A stretch of 64,000 nt of DNA from Frigoribacterium sp. PhB116 (GTDB taxonomy: Bacteria; Actinomycetota; Actinomycetes; Actinomycetales; Microbacteriaceae). This document shows, one piece after another, positions 17,494 through 26,373 of this stretch (the stretch's first letter is position 1; each line of letters opens with the position of its first letter). The notes under the pieces were generated by a model that was not told where the DNA came from, made no database searches, and saw nothing but the letters and a program-made list of their open reading frames with translations. The position numbers and the translations under genes were made by a program. Location: positions 1,330,649 to 1,394,648 of the forward strand of contig NZ_SOBE01000001.1 in the NCBI RefSeq assembly GCF_004364285.1, written 5' to 3'.

Positions 17494-18425
17494 CGTGGGG
17501 TGTCCTCTCGTCGCGCGTCGTCGTTCCTCGGGTGCCGGCCGGCCAGCCCTGTCTCCCGCACCTCCTGGCTGGCGGGGGTCGCGCCCCAGCTGGCGAGGAG
17601 GCGGAGGCGCTCCTCGGTCGGCGAGCCCGGCTCTGCGCTGTAGATCAAGAAGTTGAGCCCCTGCTGCCCCATCGGCTCCATGGCCTCGTAGACGAGCTCG
17701 AGGTCGCCGACGACCGGGTGCCGGAACGACTTGTTCCCGGACGCGTGGTGCCGCACCTCGTGCGCGCCCCAGCGGGCGCGGAACTCGTCGCTGCGCGTCG
17801 AGAGCTCGCCGACGAGGTCGTGCAGCGCCTTGTCGTGCGGGTCGCGGCCCGCCTCGGTGCGGAGGATGGCGACGTTGATGTCGGCGGCGATCGACCACGA
17901 CGGGTAGAACGCCTCGGCCAGCTCGCGGTGCAGGAACACGAAGCGGGCCAGGTTGACGGGCCGGTCGGGCAGCGCGTACAGGTCGGAGTAGAGGGCGCGG
18001 AAGAGCGCGTTCTCGCCGAGCACGTCCATCCGGCCGTTCCGGACGAAGGCCGGGCCGGCCGTCACGGAGTCGAGGGCGAGCTGCAGGGCACGGGAGATGC
18101 CCGACGGCCGCGAGCGTGCCCGCGAGCGGCTGCGGACGGGCGACTCGTTCGCCGCACGGGCGAGGTCGCCCAGGTGCGACCGCTCGGCGTCGTCGAGGAG
18201 CAGCGCGCTTCCGATCGCCTCGAGCACCGCCTCCGAGACGCCCCCGAGGTCGCCGCGTTCGAGCCGCGAGTAGTACTCGACGCTGACGCCGGCGAGCATC
18301 GCCACCTCGGTCCGTCGAAGGCCCGGCACCCGCCGACCAGGGCCGCCGGGCAGCTCGACCTGCTCGGGTGTCACACGGGCTCGCCTCGTGGTGAGGAAGT
18401 CCCGCACCTCGCTCTTGTTGTCCAT
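17490..18425 (-). CDS. XRE family regulator with MmyB-like ligand domain
   Basis: 311 residues. The N-terminal helix-turn-helix (GLRRTEVAMLAGVSVEYYSRLERG, about residues 34-57) is followed by the MmyB-type C-terminal ligand domain (ATLRTEAGRDPHDKALHDLVGELSTRS-like core). It is paralogous to the regulator at 59180. Translationally coupled to the aldo/keto reductase through ATGA. The upstream dyad at 18459-18479 is a candidate autoregulatory operator. Confidence 0.87.
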   Translation of the reverse strand: MDNKSEVRDFLTTRRARVTPEQVELPGGPGRRVPGLRRTEVAMLAGVSVEYYSRLERGDLGGVSEAVLEAIGSALLLDDAERSHLGDLARAANESPVRSRSRARSRPSGISRALQLALDSVTAGPAFVRNGRMDVLGENALFRALYSDLYALPDRPVNLARFVFLHRELAEAFYPSWSIAADINVAILRTEAGRDPHDKALHDLVGELSTRSDEFRARWGAHEVRHHASGNKSFRHPVVGDLELVYEAMEPMGQQGLNFLIYSAEPGSPTEERLRLLASWGATPASQEVRETGLAGRHPRNDDARREDTPR

Positions 18426-18458
18426 GGCCTCGACCGTACGACGCCGGGGCGTCCGGAT

Positions 18459-18479
18459 GGGTGCTCCGGTGGGGCACCC
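18459..18479. promoter_or_regulatory. Candidate operator upstream of XRE-AKR operon
   Basis: GGGTGC (18459-18464) and GCACCC (18474-18479) form an inverted repeat with a 9-bp spacer, 34 bp upstream of the XRE start codon. Confidence 0.4.
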
Positions 18480-18663
18480 CCGACGAGAGACGGCGGCGCA
18501 GCCCGGTGAGGGGCGGCGCTGTGAGCTGCGGCTCGGCGAACTGCGGTCGGCCCCAGTTGGCGGCACCACGGCGAGCGCCTCCTGCGCGAGGCGTGCCTCC
18601 ACCTGGCGCCGCAGTCTGTCCCCTCGCAGGCGGCACCGCGCGTGAACTCGTCGCCGCTGTGCT

Positions 18664-18723
18664 GGTGAGAGGCCTCGAATCGACCTCACCGAACCTCCTG
18701 AGGTCGATCTGCGGCCTCTCACC
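18664..18723 (-). terminator. Two-stage hairpin downstream of the MerR gene
   Basis: Outer perfect 11-bp stem GGTGAGAGGCC / GGCCTCTCACC, symmetric 6/6 internal loop, inner perfect 8-bp stem CGACCTCA / TGAGGTCG and a 10-nt loop. It lies 69 bp past the MerR stop. It sits in a 366-bp gene-free stretch (18426-18791) that otherwise shows only the XRE operator candidate and no ORF of note. Confidence 0.65.
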
Positions 18724-18791
18724 CCGGGACGGACCAGGTGAACCGGCGGAGAAGGCTCGGCTTGGCCCTCGCGAGAGCACGTCGTGCCGGC

Positions 18792-19838
<1,047 letters not shown>

Positions 19839-19925
19839 GGCGGGGCCTTCCTGAGGGTGCGTGGGAGGTGGTGCGACGTTCCCCACCAGACCACATGACG
19901 TCGCGTCAGGTGCAAGTCCCGGCGC

Positions 19926-20264
19926 TCACCAGGGGCCGAGGTCGCCGCCGTTGATCCCGTAGAGGGCGATGCCGATCACGGCCCCGATCGCGAGCACGGC
20001 CACGGCGAGGGGCGCCCAGTCCATGAACACCTCGGAGCGGGACCGGGGAGGCACGGCCGCACCGGAGCCACGACCACGTCGGCGAGTCGCCGGGCCGCGC
20101 GCCCCGGCCTCGTGACCGCCGTGCCCGCGACCCTCGCTCAGGCTCCCGTTCTCGGCCTCGGCCTCGGACTGGCTCTCACGCTCGGCGGCAGCGAGGCCCT
20201 CACGGAGTGCTTCGCGGAAACGGCGATCCGCGGCGGAGCCACCGAGCTCGTCGGGGTCGGTCAT
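19926..20264 (-). CDS. Small C-tail-anchored membrane protein
   Basis: 112 residues from ATG at 20264 with AGGAG upstream. The N-terminal half is charged and disordered (AAERESQSEAEAENGS), and one hydrophobic helix lies near the C-terminus (LAVAVLAIGAVIGIALYGI), leaving about nine residues outside. Single-pass, N-in likely. No family recognised. Neighbours give no clue. Confidence 0.6.
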   Translation of the reverse strand: MTDPDELGGSAADRRFREALREGLAAAERESQSEAEAENGSLSEGRGHGGHEAGARGPATRRRGRGSGAAVPPRSRSEVFMDWAPLAVAVLAIGAVIGIALYGINGGDLGPW

Positions 20265-20362
20265 GGTGCTCCTGTCGGTGTGCGGGGACTCCTGTCTACC
20301 GTCTCTGCAGCCGACCGGCACCCGGCTCGCCGCCTCCTCGGCCCTCGGCGTGCAGGCTCGCG

Positions 20363-20950
20363 TCAGCTCTCGGGGTGCAGGCTCGCGTCGGCCTCGCCTG
20401 TCGTCCACGAGGTGAAGTGCACGGTGAGGTCGCCGCGCGACGGGGCGCAGCACATCGGCCCCGCCGAGACCCGGGCACCGGGATCGAGCGGCGCCACCCG
20501 GACGAGCCGCCACGGCTCGTCGTCGACGCGGGCCCGGACGGTGAGCGCGTCGCCGGAGCGGCTCGCGCGGATCGTGACCTCCCGTCCGTGCCAGCCGGGC
20601 ACGGGCGAGAGCGACCAGTCGGACACGCCGCGCGTGACGACCGCGCCCAGGCTCTCCTCGCCGTCGCTGCGCTCGACGCCGGCCTTGGTCCAGGTCTCGT
20701 CGTCGACCTCGACGAAGATGCCCGCCTGGTCGAACTGGGCGGTGAAGTCCAGCCGGAACGTCACCTCCTGGGCGGTGCCCTGCTCGAACGGGACGAGCAG
20801 CGCGTGCTCGGTGTCGTGCACGAACCCGTAGGAGGTGGTGCGCCAGGCGTCGCTCCCCTCGACGGCCGTCACGTGCAGGCCGTCGGACGCGACGTGCACC
20901 TGTGCGGGGGCCGTCGTCCAGGTGCCGGAGTTCCAGTCGATGTCGGTCAT
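20363..20950 (-). CDS. DUF1349-like concanavalin-fold protein
   Basis: 195 residues. The sequence (WNSGTWTTAP start, FRLDFTAQFDQAGIFVEVDDETWTKAGVE, GHGREVTIRASRSGDALTVRARVDDEPW-like core) matches the DUF1349 family, a beta-sandwich of unknown biochemical role. ATG at 20950 lies only 24 bp from the divergent acetyltransferase start, so both share one regulatory site. Confidence 0.83.
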   Translation of the reverse strand: MTDIDWNSGTWTTAPAQVHVASDGLHVTAVEGSDAWRTTSYGFVHDTEHALLVPFEQGTAQEVTFRLDFTAQFDQAGIFVEVDDETWTKAGVERSDGEESLGAVVTRGVSDWSLSPVPGWHGREVTIRASRSGDALTVRARVDDEPWRLVRVAPLDPGARVSAGPMCCAPSRGDLTVHFTSWTTGEADASLHPES

Positions 20951-20958
20951 GACGCCGA

Positions 20959-20974
20959 GTGTACGCTTGTACAC
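20959..20974. promoter_or_regulatory. Perfect dyad abutting the acetyltransferase start codon
   Basis: GTGTAC-GCTT-GTACAC, six-bp arms, ends at the base before the ATG at 20975 and lies 8 bp before the divergent DUF1349 start. A TetR gene (21559) is coupled to the acetyltransferase, so this is the likely operator. The mRNA would be leaderless or nearly so. Confidence 0.6.
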
Positions 20975-21562
20975 ATGACACAGGACCACTTCGCGGGCGA
21001 TGACCGCAGCAACCGCGAGCGGATGCTCGCCGGCGACCTCTACGTCGCCGACGACCCCGAGAGCGCCCGGCTCGCCCAGCGCGCCGTCCGGCTCGCCGAC
21101 GCCTACCACCGCGCCGCGGTCGAGGACGAGGGCGCAGCCCGCCCCCTGCTGGAGGAGCTGCTGGGATCGTTGGGGGAAGACGCGTTCGTGAAGCCGCCGC
21201 TGTTCGTCGACTACGGCGAGAACATCCGCATCGGCGCCCGGACCTTCGTCAACTACAACCTCACGGCCCTCGACGTCGCCGCCGTGACGATCGGCGAGGA
21301 CTGCCAGATCGGGCCGAACGTCCAGCTCCTGACGCCGACCCACCCCGTCGAGCCGGGGCCGCGACGCGACCGGCTCGAGGCGGCCCTGCCGATCACGATC
21401 GGCGACAACGTCTGGCTGGGCGGCGGGGTCATCGTCTGCCCGGGCGTCAGCATCGGCGACGACAGCGTCATCGGCGCGGGCGCGGTCGTGACCCGCGACG
21501 TCCCTGCCGGCGTCGTCGCGGTCGGCAACCCCGCGAGGGTCGTCCGGAGCGTCACCGGATGA
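20975..21562 (+). CDS. Sugar O-acetyltransferase (maltose acetyltransferase/LbH family)
   Basis: 195 residues. The N-terminal Mac segment (RERMLAGDLYVADDPE) is followed by left-handed beta-helix hexapeptide repeats; the catalytic His lies in LTPTHPVEP, and the C-terminus repeats are IGDNVWLGGGVIVCPGV and IGAGAVVTRDVP. It moves acetyl from acetyl-CoA to a sugar 6-OH. It is coupled by ATGA to the following TetR gene and starts directly after a dyad operator. Confidence 0.9.
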   Translation: MTQDHFAGDDRSNRERMLAGDLYVADDPESARLAQRAVRLADAYHRAAVEDEGAARPLLEELLGSLGEDAFVKPPLFVDYGENIRIGARTFVNYNLTALDVAAVTIGEDCQIGPNVQLLTPTHPVEPGPRRDRLEAALPITIGDNVWLGGGVIVCPGVSIGDDSVIGAGAVVTRDVPAGVVAVGNPARVVRSVTG

Positions 21563-22116
21563 CCGCTGCCCGGTCGCCCCGCCGGGCGGACCCCGGCCGA
21601 CGGGACCGCATCCTCGAGTCGTGCCTCGACGTCGTCGCCGAGGTGGGAGTGGACGGCACCACCCACCGGCGCGTGGCGGTCGCCGCCGACGTGCCCCTCG
21701 GATCCATGACGTACCACTTCGACGGGATGGACGAGCTCCTCCTCGAGGCCTTCGCGCTCTTCGCGGACCGCGTCGCCGAGCGGTTCCGACGCCGCCTGGC
21801 CGGCGACCTCACACCACAGGAGGCGCGGCGCGCGGTGGTCGAGATCGTCACCCACGACGTCGTCGGCAGCCAGCGCGACCTGGTCCTCACCCACGAGCTC
21901 TACACCCTCGCGGCGCGACGCCCCGAGTACCGGTCGATCACCCAGGCCTGGATGGCCCGGAGCCGTGCCGCGCTCGAGCAGCACTTCGACCCCGAGACGG
22001 CCCGCCTGCTCGACGCCCTGATCGAGGGCCTCACGATCCACCGCGCCCTCGACCCGGAGCCTGCCGACGAGGACGTCGTGGCGACGGCCGTGGGACGCAT
22101 CGTGCGTCCTGGTTGA
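21559..22116 (+). CDS. TetR family regulator coupled to the acetyltransferase
   Basis: 185 residues. Helix-turn-helix about residues 14-58 (THRRVAVAADVPLGSMTYHFDGMDELL), then a helical domain of the actinobacterial type with HELYTLAARRPEYR. ATG overlaps the acetyltransferase stop. Likely autoregulates the operon and the divergent DUF1349 gene through 20959-20974. Confidence 0.87.
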   Translation: MTAARSPRRADPGRRDRILESCLDVVAEVGVDGTTHRRVAVAADVPLGSMTYHFDGMDELLLEAFALFADRVAERFRRRLAGDLTPQEARRAVVEIVTHDVVGSQRDLVLTHELYTLAARRPEYRSITQAWMARSRAALEQHFDPETARLLDALIEGLTIHRALDPEPADEDVVATAVGRIVRPG

Positions 22117-22117
22117 C

Positions 22118-22132
22118 TTTCCGATTCGGAAA
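22118..22132. promoter_or_regulatory. Palindrome TTTCCGA-T-TCGGAAA
   Basis: Seven-bp perfect arms with a 1-bp centre, starting 2 nt after the TetR stop codon. It could be an operator for the downstream SDR gene or a scar; it lies at the edge of a regulator remnant. Confidence 0.4.
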
Positions 22133-22141
22133 CTCTCAGTG

Positions 22142-22255
22142 TTGCCGCGCGTCCAGCGCGCGAAGGGCCAGGCCCGGACGTGGGTGACGCTCACCCCGGC
22201 CGGGTCGCAGGCGCTGCGCGGCCACTTCGCGTTCCTGCAGAGCCTCGCACCGTAG
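22142..22255 (+). pseudogene. 3' remnant of a winged-helix (MarR/HTH_34-type) regulator
   Basis: The frame ending at TAG 22253-22255 reads RAKGQARTWVTLTPAG, then SQALRGHFAFLQSLAP, the wing-to-end segment of small winged-helix regulators. No helix-turn-helix or start precedes it: the upstream sequence is the TetR stop and a palindrome. It is a relict tail about 37 codons long, not a gene. Confidence 0.6.
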
Positions 22256-22337
22256 GTCGCGGGCCGTCGCTCGCGTCGAGGCACCCAGCTACCCAGTCCA
22301 CCAGGTCGGTTTTAGACAACGGGTGTACTTTACGCTG

Positions 22338-23270
22338 ATGACTTCCGACAGCGTCCGTGACGCGTTCAGCTCCTCCTCGACCGCTGACGAGGTGCTCGCC
22401 GGCGTCGACCTCCGGGACAGGAGCGCCGTCGTGACCGGGGCGTCCTCCGGCCTGGGCGTCGAGACGGCTCGGGCCCTGGCCGCGGCGGGCGCGAGCGTCA
22501 CGCTCGCCGTCCGGGACACCGACCGCGGCGAGGCCGTCCGAGCACAGATTGAGGGACGGACCGGCAACCGCAGGCTGGACGTCCAGCAGCTCGACCTCAG
22601 CGACCTCGACTCCGTCCAGTCGTTCGTCGAGCGACGGCAGGTGCCGCTCGACGTGCTCGTGGCCAACGCCGGGATCATGAACCTGCCCGCCCGCCAGCTG
22701 ACCCCTCAGGGCTGGGAGGCGCAGTTCGGCACCAACCACCTCGGCCACTTCGCCCTGGCGCTCGGGCTCCACGACCGCCTCGCCGCCGGCGCCTCCGCCC
22801 GCGTCGTCGTCCTGTCCTCCAGCGCACACCAACTCGGCGGCCTCGACCTGGACGATGTGGGCTTCGAGCGCAGGCCCTACGACGGCTGGACCGCCTACGG
22901 GCAGTCGAAGACGGCGAACGTCCTCTTCGCCGTCGGCGCGGCCACGAGGTGGCGCGCGGACGGGATCGCCGTGAACGCGGTGCACCCCGGCAACATCCGG
23001 ACGTCCCTGTCCCGGCACACCGAGATGGACCCGGAGACGACCGCCCGCTTCGACGCTGCAACGTGGAAGACCGTCGAGCAGGGCGCCGCGACCTCGGTCC
23101 TCCTCGCCGGCTCGCCGACCGTGGACGGCGTCACCGGGCAGTACTTCGAGGACGCTCGACCCGCCGACGTCGTCTTCGAGCCCGCGGACCACGGCGTGCT
23201 GTCGGCCGCGCTCGACCCGACGACCGCCGACGAGCTCTGGGACTTCTCCCTCGAGGCCGTCCGGCGCTGA
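22338..23270 (+). CDS. Short-chain dehydrogenase/reductase
   Basis: 310 residues. Cofactor motif TGASSGLG (about residues 38-45), NAGIM and active-site YGQSK with the preceding VVLSSSAHQLGG place it among retinol dehydrogenase-like/actinobacterial oxidoreductase SDRs using NAD(P). ATG at 22338 was chosen; GTG at 22323 is in frame. Upstream TACTTT in an AT-richer patch suggests a -10 box and a very short leader. Confidence 0.88.
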   Translation: MTSDSVRDAFSSSSTADEVLAGVDLRDRSAVVTGASSGLGVETARALAAAGASVTLAVRDTDRGEAVRAQIEGRTGNRRLDVQQLDLSDLDSVQSFVERRQVPLDVLVANAGIMNLPARQLTPQGWEAQFGTNHLGHFALALGLHDRLAAGASARVVVLSSSAHQLGGLDLDDVGFERRPYDGWTAYGQSKTANVLFAVGAATRWRADGIAVNAVHPGNIRTSLSRHTEMDPETTARFDAATWKTVEQGAATSVLLAGSPTVDGVTGQYFEDARPADVVFEPADHGVLSAALDPTTADELWDFSLEAVRR

Positions 23271-23427
23271 CCAGCCCACGGCGCTCCCGGGATCGGCTCC
23301 GATGGCCCGGCCCGTCCCGCCCCGCCCCGCCCCCGCGTGGCCCGCGCCGGACACGGGCCCAGCCTGCTGCTCCCGTGACCCTGCACGAGGGACCACGACC
23401 GTCGAGCGGCGGCAGTCTCGCGGGCTC

Positions 23428-23456
23428 TTGACCTCGTGGTGACGGGTCGCCATCAT
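23428..23456 (+). promoter_or_regulatory. Candidate promoter for the VOC gene
   Basis: TTGACC (23428-23433), a 17-bp spacer and CATCAT (23451-23456), 52 bp before the GTG start. The spacing is ideal, but the -10 is imperfect. Confidence 0.45.
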
Positions 23457-23508
23457 CAGGGGCGAGCGGTCGCGTCCGACGTCCGCCACCGGAAGAGAGG
23501 CGCCGCCC

Positions 23509-23961
23509 GTGCCCACCATGATCTTCGTCAACCTGGCCGTCAGCGACCCGTCCCGCTCACGCGCGTTCTACGAGTCGCTCGGCTACTCGGTCAACGAGGG
23601 CTTCAGCGACGAGAACGCCGTGAGCATCGTCATCAGCGACACGATCACCGCGATGTTGCTGACCCGCGAGTTCTTCGCCGAGTTCACGAGCAAGTCGATC
23701 ATCGACGCCACCACCTCGACCGAGGTCCAGCTCTCCCTCAGCGCCGACAGCAAGGAAGAGGTCGACTCGATCCACGAGAAGGCACTGGCCGCAGGCGCGA
23801 CACCCGCTGGCGAGCAGGACCACGGCTTCATGTACTCCAAGAGCTTCGACGACCTCGACGGCCACCACTGGGACTACGTCTGGATGGACCCGGAGGCGGC
23901 AGCCGGCGGCGCCCCGGAGATGACCGTCGACGAGATGCGCGCGGGCACGACCCACAGCTGA
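23509..23961 (+). CDS. VOC family protein (lactoylglutathione lyase-like)
   Basis: 150 residues starting MPTMIFVNLAVSDPSRSRAFYESLGY with the closing FDDLDGHHWDYVWMDP; two VOC modules. GTG at 23509 has GAAGAGAGG 8 nt upstream. The fold commonly binds a divalent metal; the substrate is unknown. Related in sequence pattern to the product of 16027-16443. Confidence 0.85.
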   Translation: MPTMIFVNLAVSDPSRSRAFYESLGYSVNEGFSDENAVSIVISDTITAMLLTREFFAEFTSKSIIDATTSTEVQLSLSADSKEEVDSIHEKALAAGATPAGEQDHGFMYSKSFDDLDGHHWDYVWMDPEAAAGGAPEMTVDEMRAGTTHS

Positions 23962-24054
23962 GCTGCGCCCGGTCGCCGCCGACACGACCACGGCCGGCCG
24001 GTCAGCGGGCACCGCGGCGCGTCATGCCCCGGTCCGTGCCGCGACGTTCCGAGC

Positions 24055-24077
24055 GTCGCGTCCTGCCGTGACGCGAC
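24055..24077. terminator. Bidirectional hairpin between convergent genes
   Basis: GTCGCGTC (24055-24062) and GACGCGAC (24070-24077) form a perfect 8-bp stem with a 7-nt loop between the convergent VOC and epimerase genes. Confidence 0.6.
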
Positions 24078-24108
24078 ATGAGGCGCGGAACACGACGCGA
24101 CATCGCGG

Positions 24109-25110
24109 TCAGGCTCCGAAGGCGCGAGCGCCAGCGAGGAGGCGCTCGAACGCCGCCTCCGCGGCCGGGTCGGCCTCGCGACGAGAGGCGGCGGCGTCGT
24201 ACCACTCGACGATCTCCCGAGCACCCGTGGCCCACGACGTCGTCGCCTGCCAGCCGGGCACGAACGCCTTGACCTTCGCGTTGTCGAACACGACCGAGTG
24301 CGCCTTGTCGCCCAGGAGACCCGGGCCCCACTCGGGCTCCACGACCGCGACGCTCTCGCTCGCCACGTGCACCAGCGCCGGGTCGTCGACGCCCGCCGCG
24401 GCCGCGAGGGTCGTGTAGATCTGGTCCCACGGCAGGGCCTCGTCCGAGGTGATGTGGAAGACGTCGCCGACGGCGGCCGGCAGGCCGAGCAGCCCGACGA
24501 AGGCGCGGGCGAAGTCGGCGTGGTGGGTCAGCGTCCAGAGGGACGTCCCGTCGCCGGGGACGACCACCTCGAGGCCGCGCCGCATCCGGTCGACGACGGT
24601 CCAGCCGCCGGTGACCGGGATCGTGGTGCGGTCGTAGGTGTGCGAGGGGCGGACGATCGTGACCGGGAAGCCGCTCTCCCGGTAGGCGCCGACGAGGAGG
24701 TCCTCACAGGCGATCTTGTCCCGGGAGTACTGCCAGAACGGGTTGCGGAGCGGAGAGGACTCTCGGATCGGCAGCGCGGCGACCGGCTTCTGGTAGGCCG
24801 ACGCCGAGCTGATGAAGACGTACTGGCCGGCCCGACCGGTGAAGAGGTCGATGTCGGCCTGGACCTGGTCCGGGGTGAACGCGACGAAGTCGACGACGAC
24901 GTCGAACGACCGGTCGCCGAGGGCCCGGCGGATCGACGAGGGGTCGGACACGTCCCCCGTGAGCACCTCGACCCCAGGAGGCGTGGGCCGGGTCGACGAC
25001 GCCCCGCGGTTGAGGACGGTGAGGTCGTGGCCGAGCTCGACGGCTCGGGCCGCGGCCGCCGAGCTGATGATGCCGGTGCCGCCGATGAACAGGACTGTCA
25101 ACGCTGACAT
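24109..25110 (-). CDS. NAD-dependent epimerase/dehydratase-like extended SDR
   Basis: 333 residues. N-terminal Rossmann motif FIGGTGIIS, then DVVVDFVAFTPDQ, SSASAYQKP and the active-site YSRDK. The pattern resembles actinobacterial NAD-dependent epimerases that replace the usual sugar-epimerase loop. ATG at 25110. It lies tail-to-head with the LacI gene on the same strand (77-nt gap) and may belong to the arabinoside regulon, though this is only positional. Confidence 0.82.
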   Translation of the reverse strand: MSALTVLFIGGTGIISSAAAARAVELGHDLTVLNRGASSTRPTPPGVEVLTGDVSDPSSIRRALGDRSFDVVVDFVAFTPDQVQADIDLFTGRAGQYVFISSASAYQKPVAALPIRESSPLRNPFWQYSRDKIACEDLLVGAYRESGFPVTIVRPSHTYDRTTIPVTGGWTVVDRMRRGLEVVVPGDGTSLWTLTHHADFARAFVGLLGLPAAVGDVFHITSDEALPWDQIYTTLAAAAGVDDPALVHVASESVAVVEPEWGPGLLGDKAHSVVFDNAKVKAFVPGWQATTSWATGAREIVEWYDAAASRREADPAAEAAFERLLAGARAFGA

Positions 25111-25187
25111 GGGGGGGTCTTCTTTCTTCGAGGAGGACCACCCCAGTCTGCGCGTCGCGGCCCCGGCGCGGACGACGGGTCAGGCGC

Positions 25188-26210
25188 CTAGGCGGAACCC
25201 CGGACGACGAGGTCCACAGCGCCGGCCACGATGCCCGGGGAGGGCGCTCCGCCGATGGCGTCGACCAGGTGCTGCGCGGCGGCGCGTCCGAGCTGCTCGA
25301 GCGACATGTCCACGCTCGTGAGCGGTGGTCGCGAGTCGCGGACGAGCAGGTCCCAGTTGTCGAAGCCGACCACGGAGATGTCGTCGGGGACGCCGACCCC
25401 CTCATCCCGGAGCGTGTCGATGACGCCGCGGGCGATGTGGTCGCTGCCTCCGATGATGGCGTCCACCGACTCGCTGCCCCGGACCAGGAGGCGGGCGCAG
25501 TCACGCCCCCACCCCTCGCCCCACTGCCCGAAGAGGGAGGTCCCGCCGACCAGTTCGAGCCCTGCCGCCGTCAGGGCCTGCTGGACGCCGGCAGCTCGGT
25601 CGCGCGCCGCAGCGTAGGACGCCTCGCCGTTGACCAGGGCGATGCGAGTCCGCCCCTTCTCGATCAGGTGCTCGGCGGCGAGCCGTCCGGCCTGGACGTT
25701 GTCGGGGGTGAAGGAGGCGTCGGCCGGGTCGCTGGAGGGGGCGTAGACGTAGACGACCGGGACGTCCGCGAGCAACGGGACGGGCGGACGCGGGTTCGTC
25801 GTGCGCCCCACGATCAGCAGCCCGTCGACCCGACGCGTCAGCAGCGTCTGCAGGTGCAGCTGCTCGCGGAGCGCGTCGTCGCGGGCGTCGGCGAGCAGCA
25901 CCGACAAGGAGCCCGAACCAAAGGCGTCCTCGGCGCCGAGCAGGACGGGCAGCACGAAACGGTTGTCGAGGTCGCTCGTGACCATCCCGATCGTGCCGGT
26001 CCGGGCCGAGTTCAACGCCTGCGCGAAGAAGTTGGGCGTGAACGAGAGCGCCGCGGCAGCCTCCTGCACCTTGACGCGAGTCGACTCCCGCACCTGTGCC
26101 CTGTTGTTCAGGGCCTTCGAGGCCGTGGCGACCGAGACCCCGGCGGCCCGGGCCACGTCGGCCAGCGTGACGGGCGTCGTCGCCGCCTTGCCGCCTCCTG
26201 CAGTGGTCAT
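25188..26210 (-). CDS. LacI family transcriptional regulator of the arabinoside locus
   Basis: 340 residues. Helix-turn-helix TLADVARAAGVSVATASKALNN (about residues 13-34) with hinge helix, then a periplasmic-binding-protein-like effector domain ending GFDNWDLLVRDSRPPLTSVD. ATG at 26210. It is divergent from the sugar ABC/GH127 operon. The 16-bp operator at 26270-26285 overlaps the predicted start point of that operon, so it should repress it until an arabinose-containing sugar binds (inference). Confidence 0.9.
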   Translation of the reverse strand: MTTAGGGKAATTPVTLADVARAAGVSVATASKALNNRAQVRESTRVKVQEAAAALSFTPNFFAQALNSARTGTIGMVTSDLDNRFVLPVLLGAEDAFGSGSLSVLLADARDDALREQLHLQTLLTRRVDGLLIVGRTTNPRPPVPLLADVPVVYVYAPSSDPADASFTPDNVQAGRLAAEHLIEKGRTRIALVNGEASYAAARDRAAGVQQALTAAGLELVGGTSLFGQWGEGWGRDCARLLVRGSESVDAIIGGSDHIARGVIDTLRDEGVGVPDDISVVGFDNWDLLVRDSRPPLTSVDMSLEQLGRAAAQHLVDAIGGAPSPGIVAGAVDLVVRGSA

Positions 26211-26235
26211 GTACCGAAAATAGTTCACAAAGTGA

Positions 26236-26264
26236 TTGACGAGCAAGTCATGCCCGTGTAACTT
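26236..26264 (+). promoter_or_regulatory. Sigma-70-like promoter of the ABC-GH127 operon
   Basis: TTGACG (26236-26241), 17-bp spacer, TAACTT (26259-26264); the predicted start point, about 26271, falls on the LacI-type operator. Confidence 0.7.
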
Positions 26265-26269
26265 CGCAC

Positions 26270-26285
26270 CCGAAACCAGTTTCGG
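26270..26285. promoter_or_regulatory. LacI-type operator
   Basis: CCGAAAC-CA-GTTTCGG, a perfect 7-bp dyad with a 2-bp centre. Its position at the predicted transcription start fits steric repression by the divergent LacI protein. Confidence 0.75.
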
Positions 26286-26373
26286 TCTCTTTGCTCTCGA
26301 CGATGAGCGCCCTGTGCTGCACCTGCCGGGCTCTCTGACGGAGCATCCGCAGCAGTTCAGAGAGGAACCTCCT

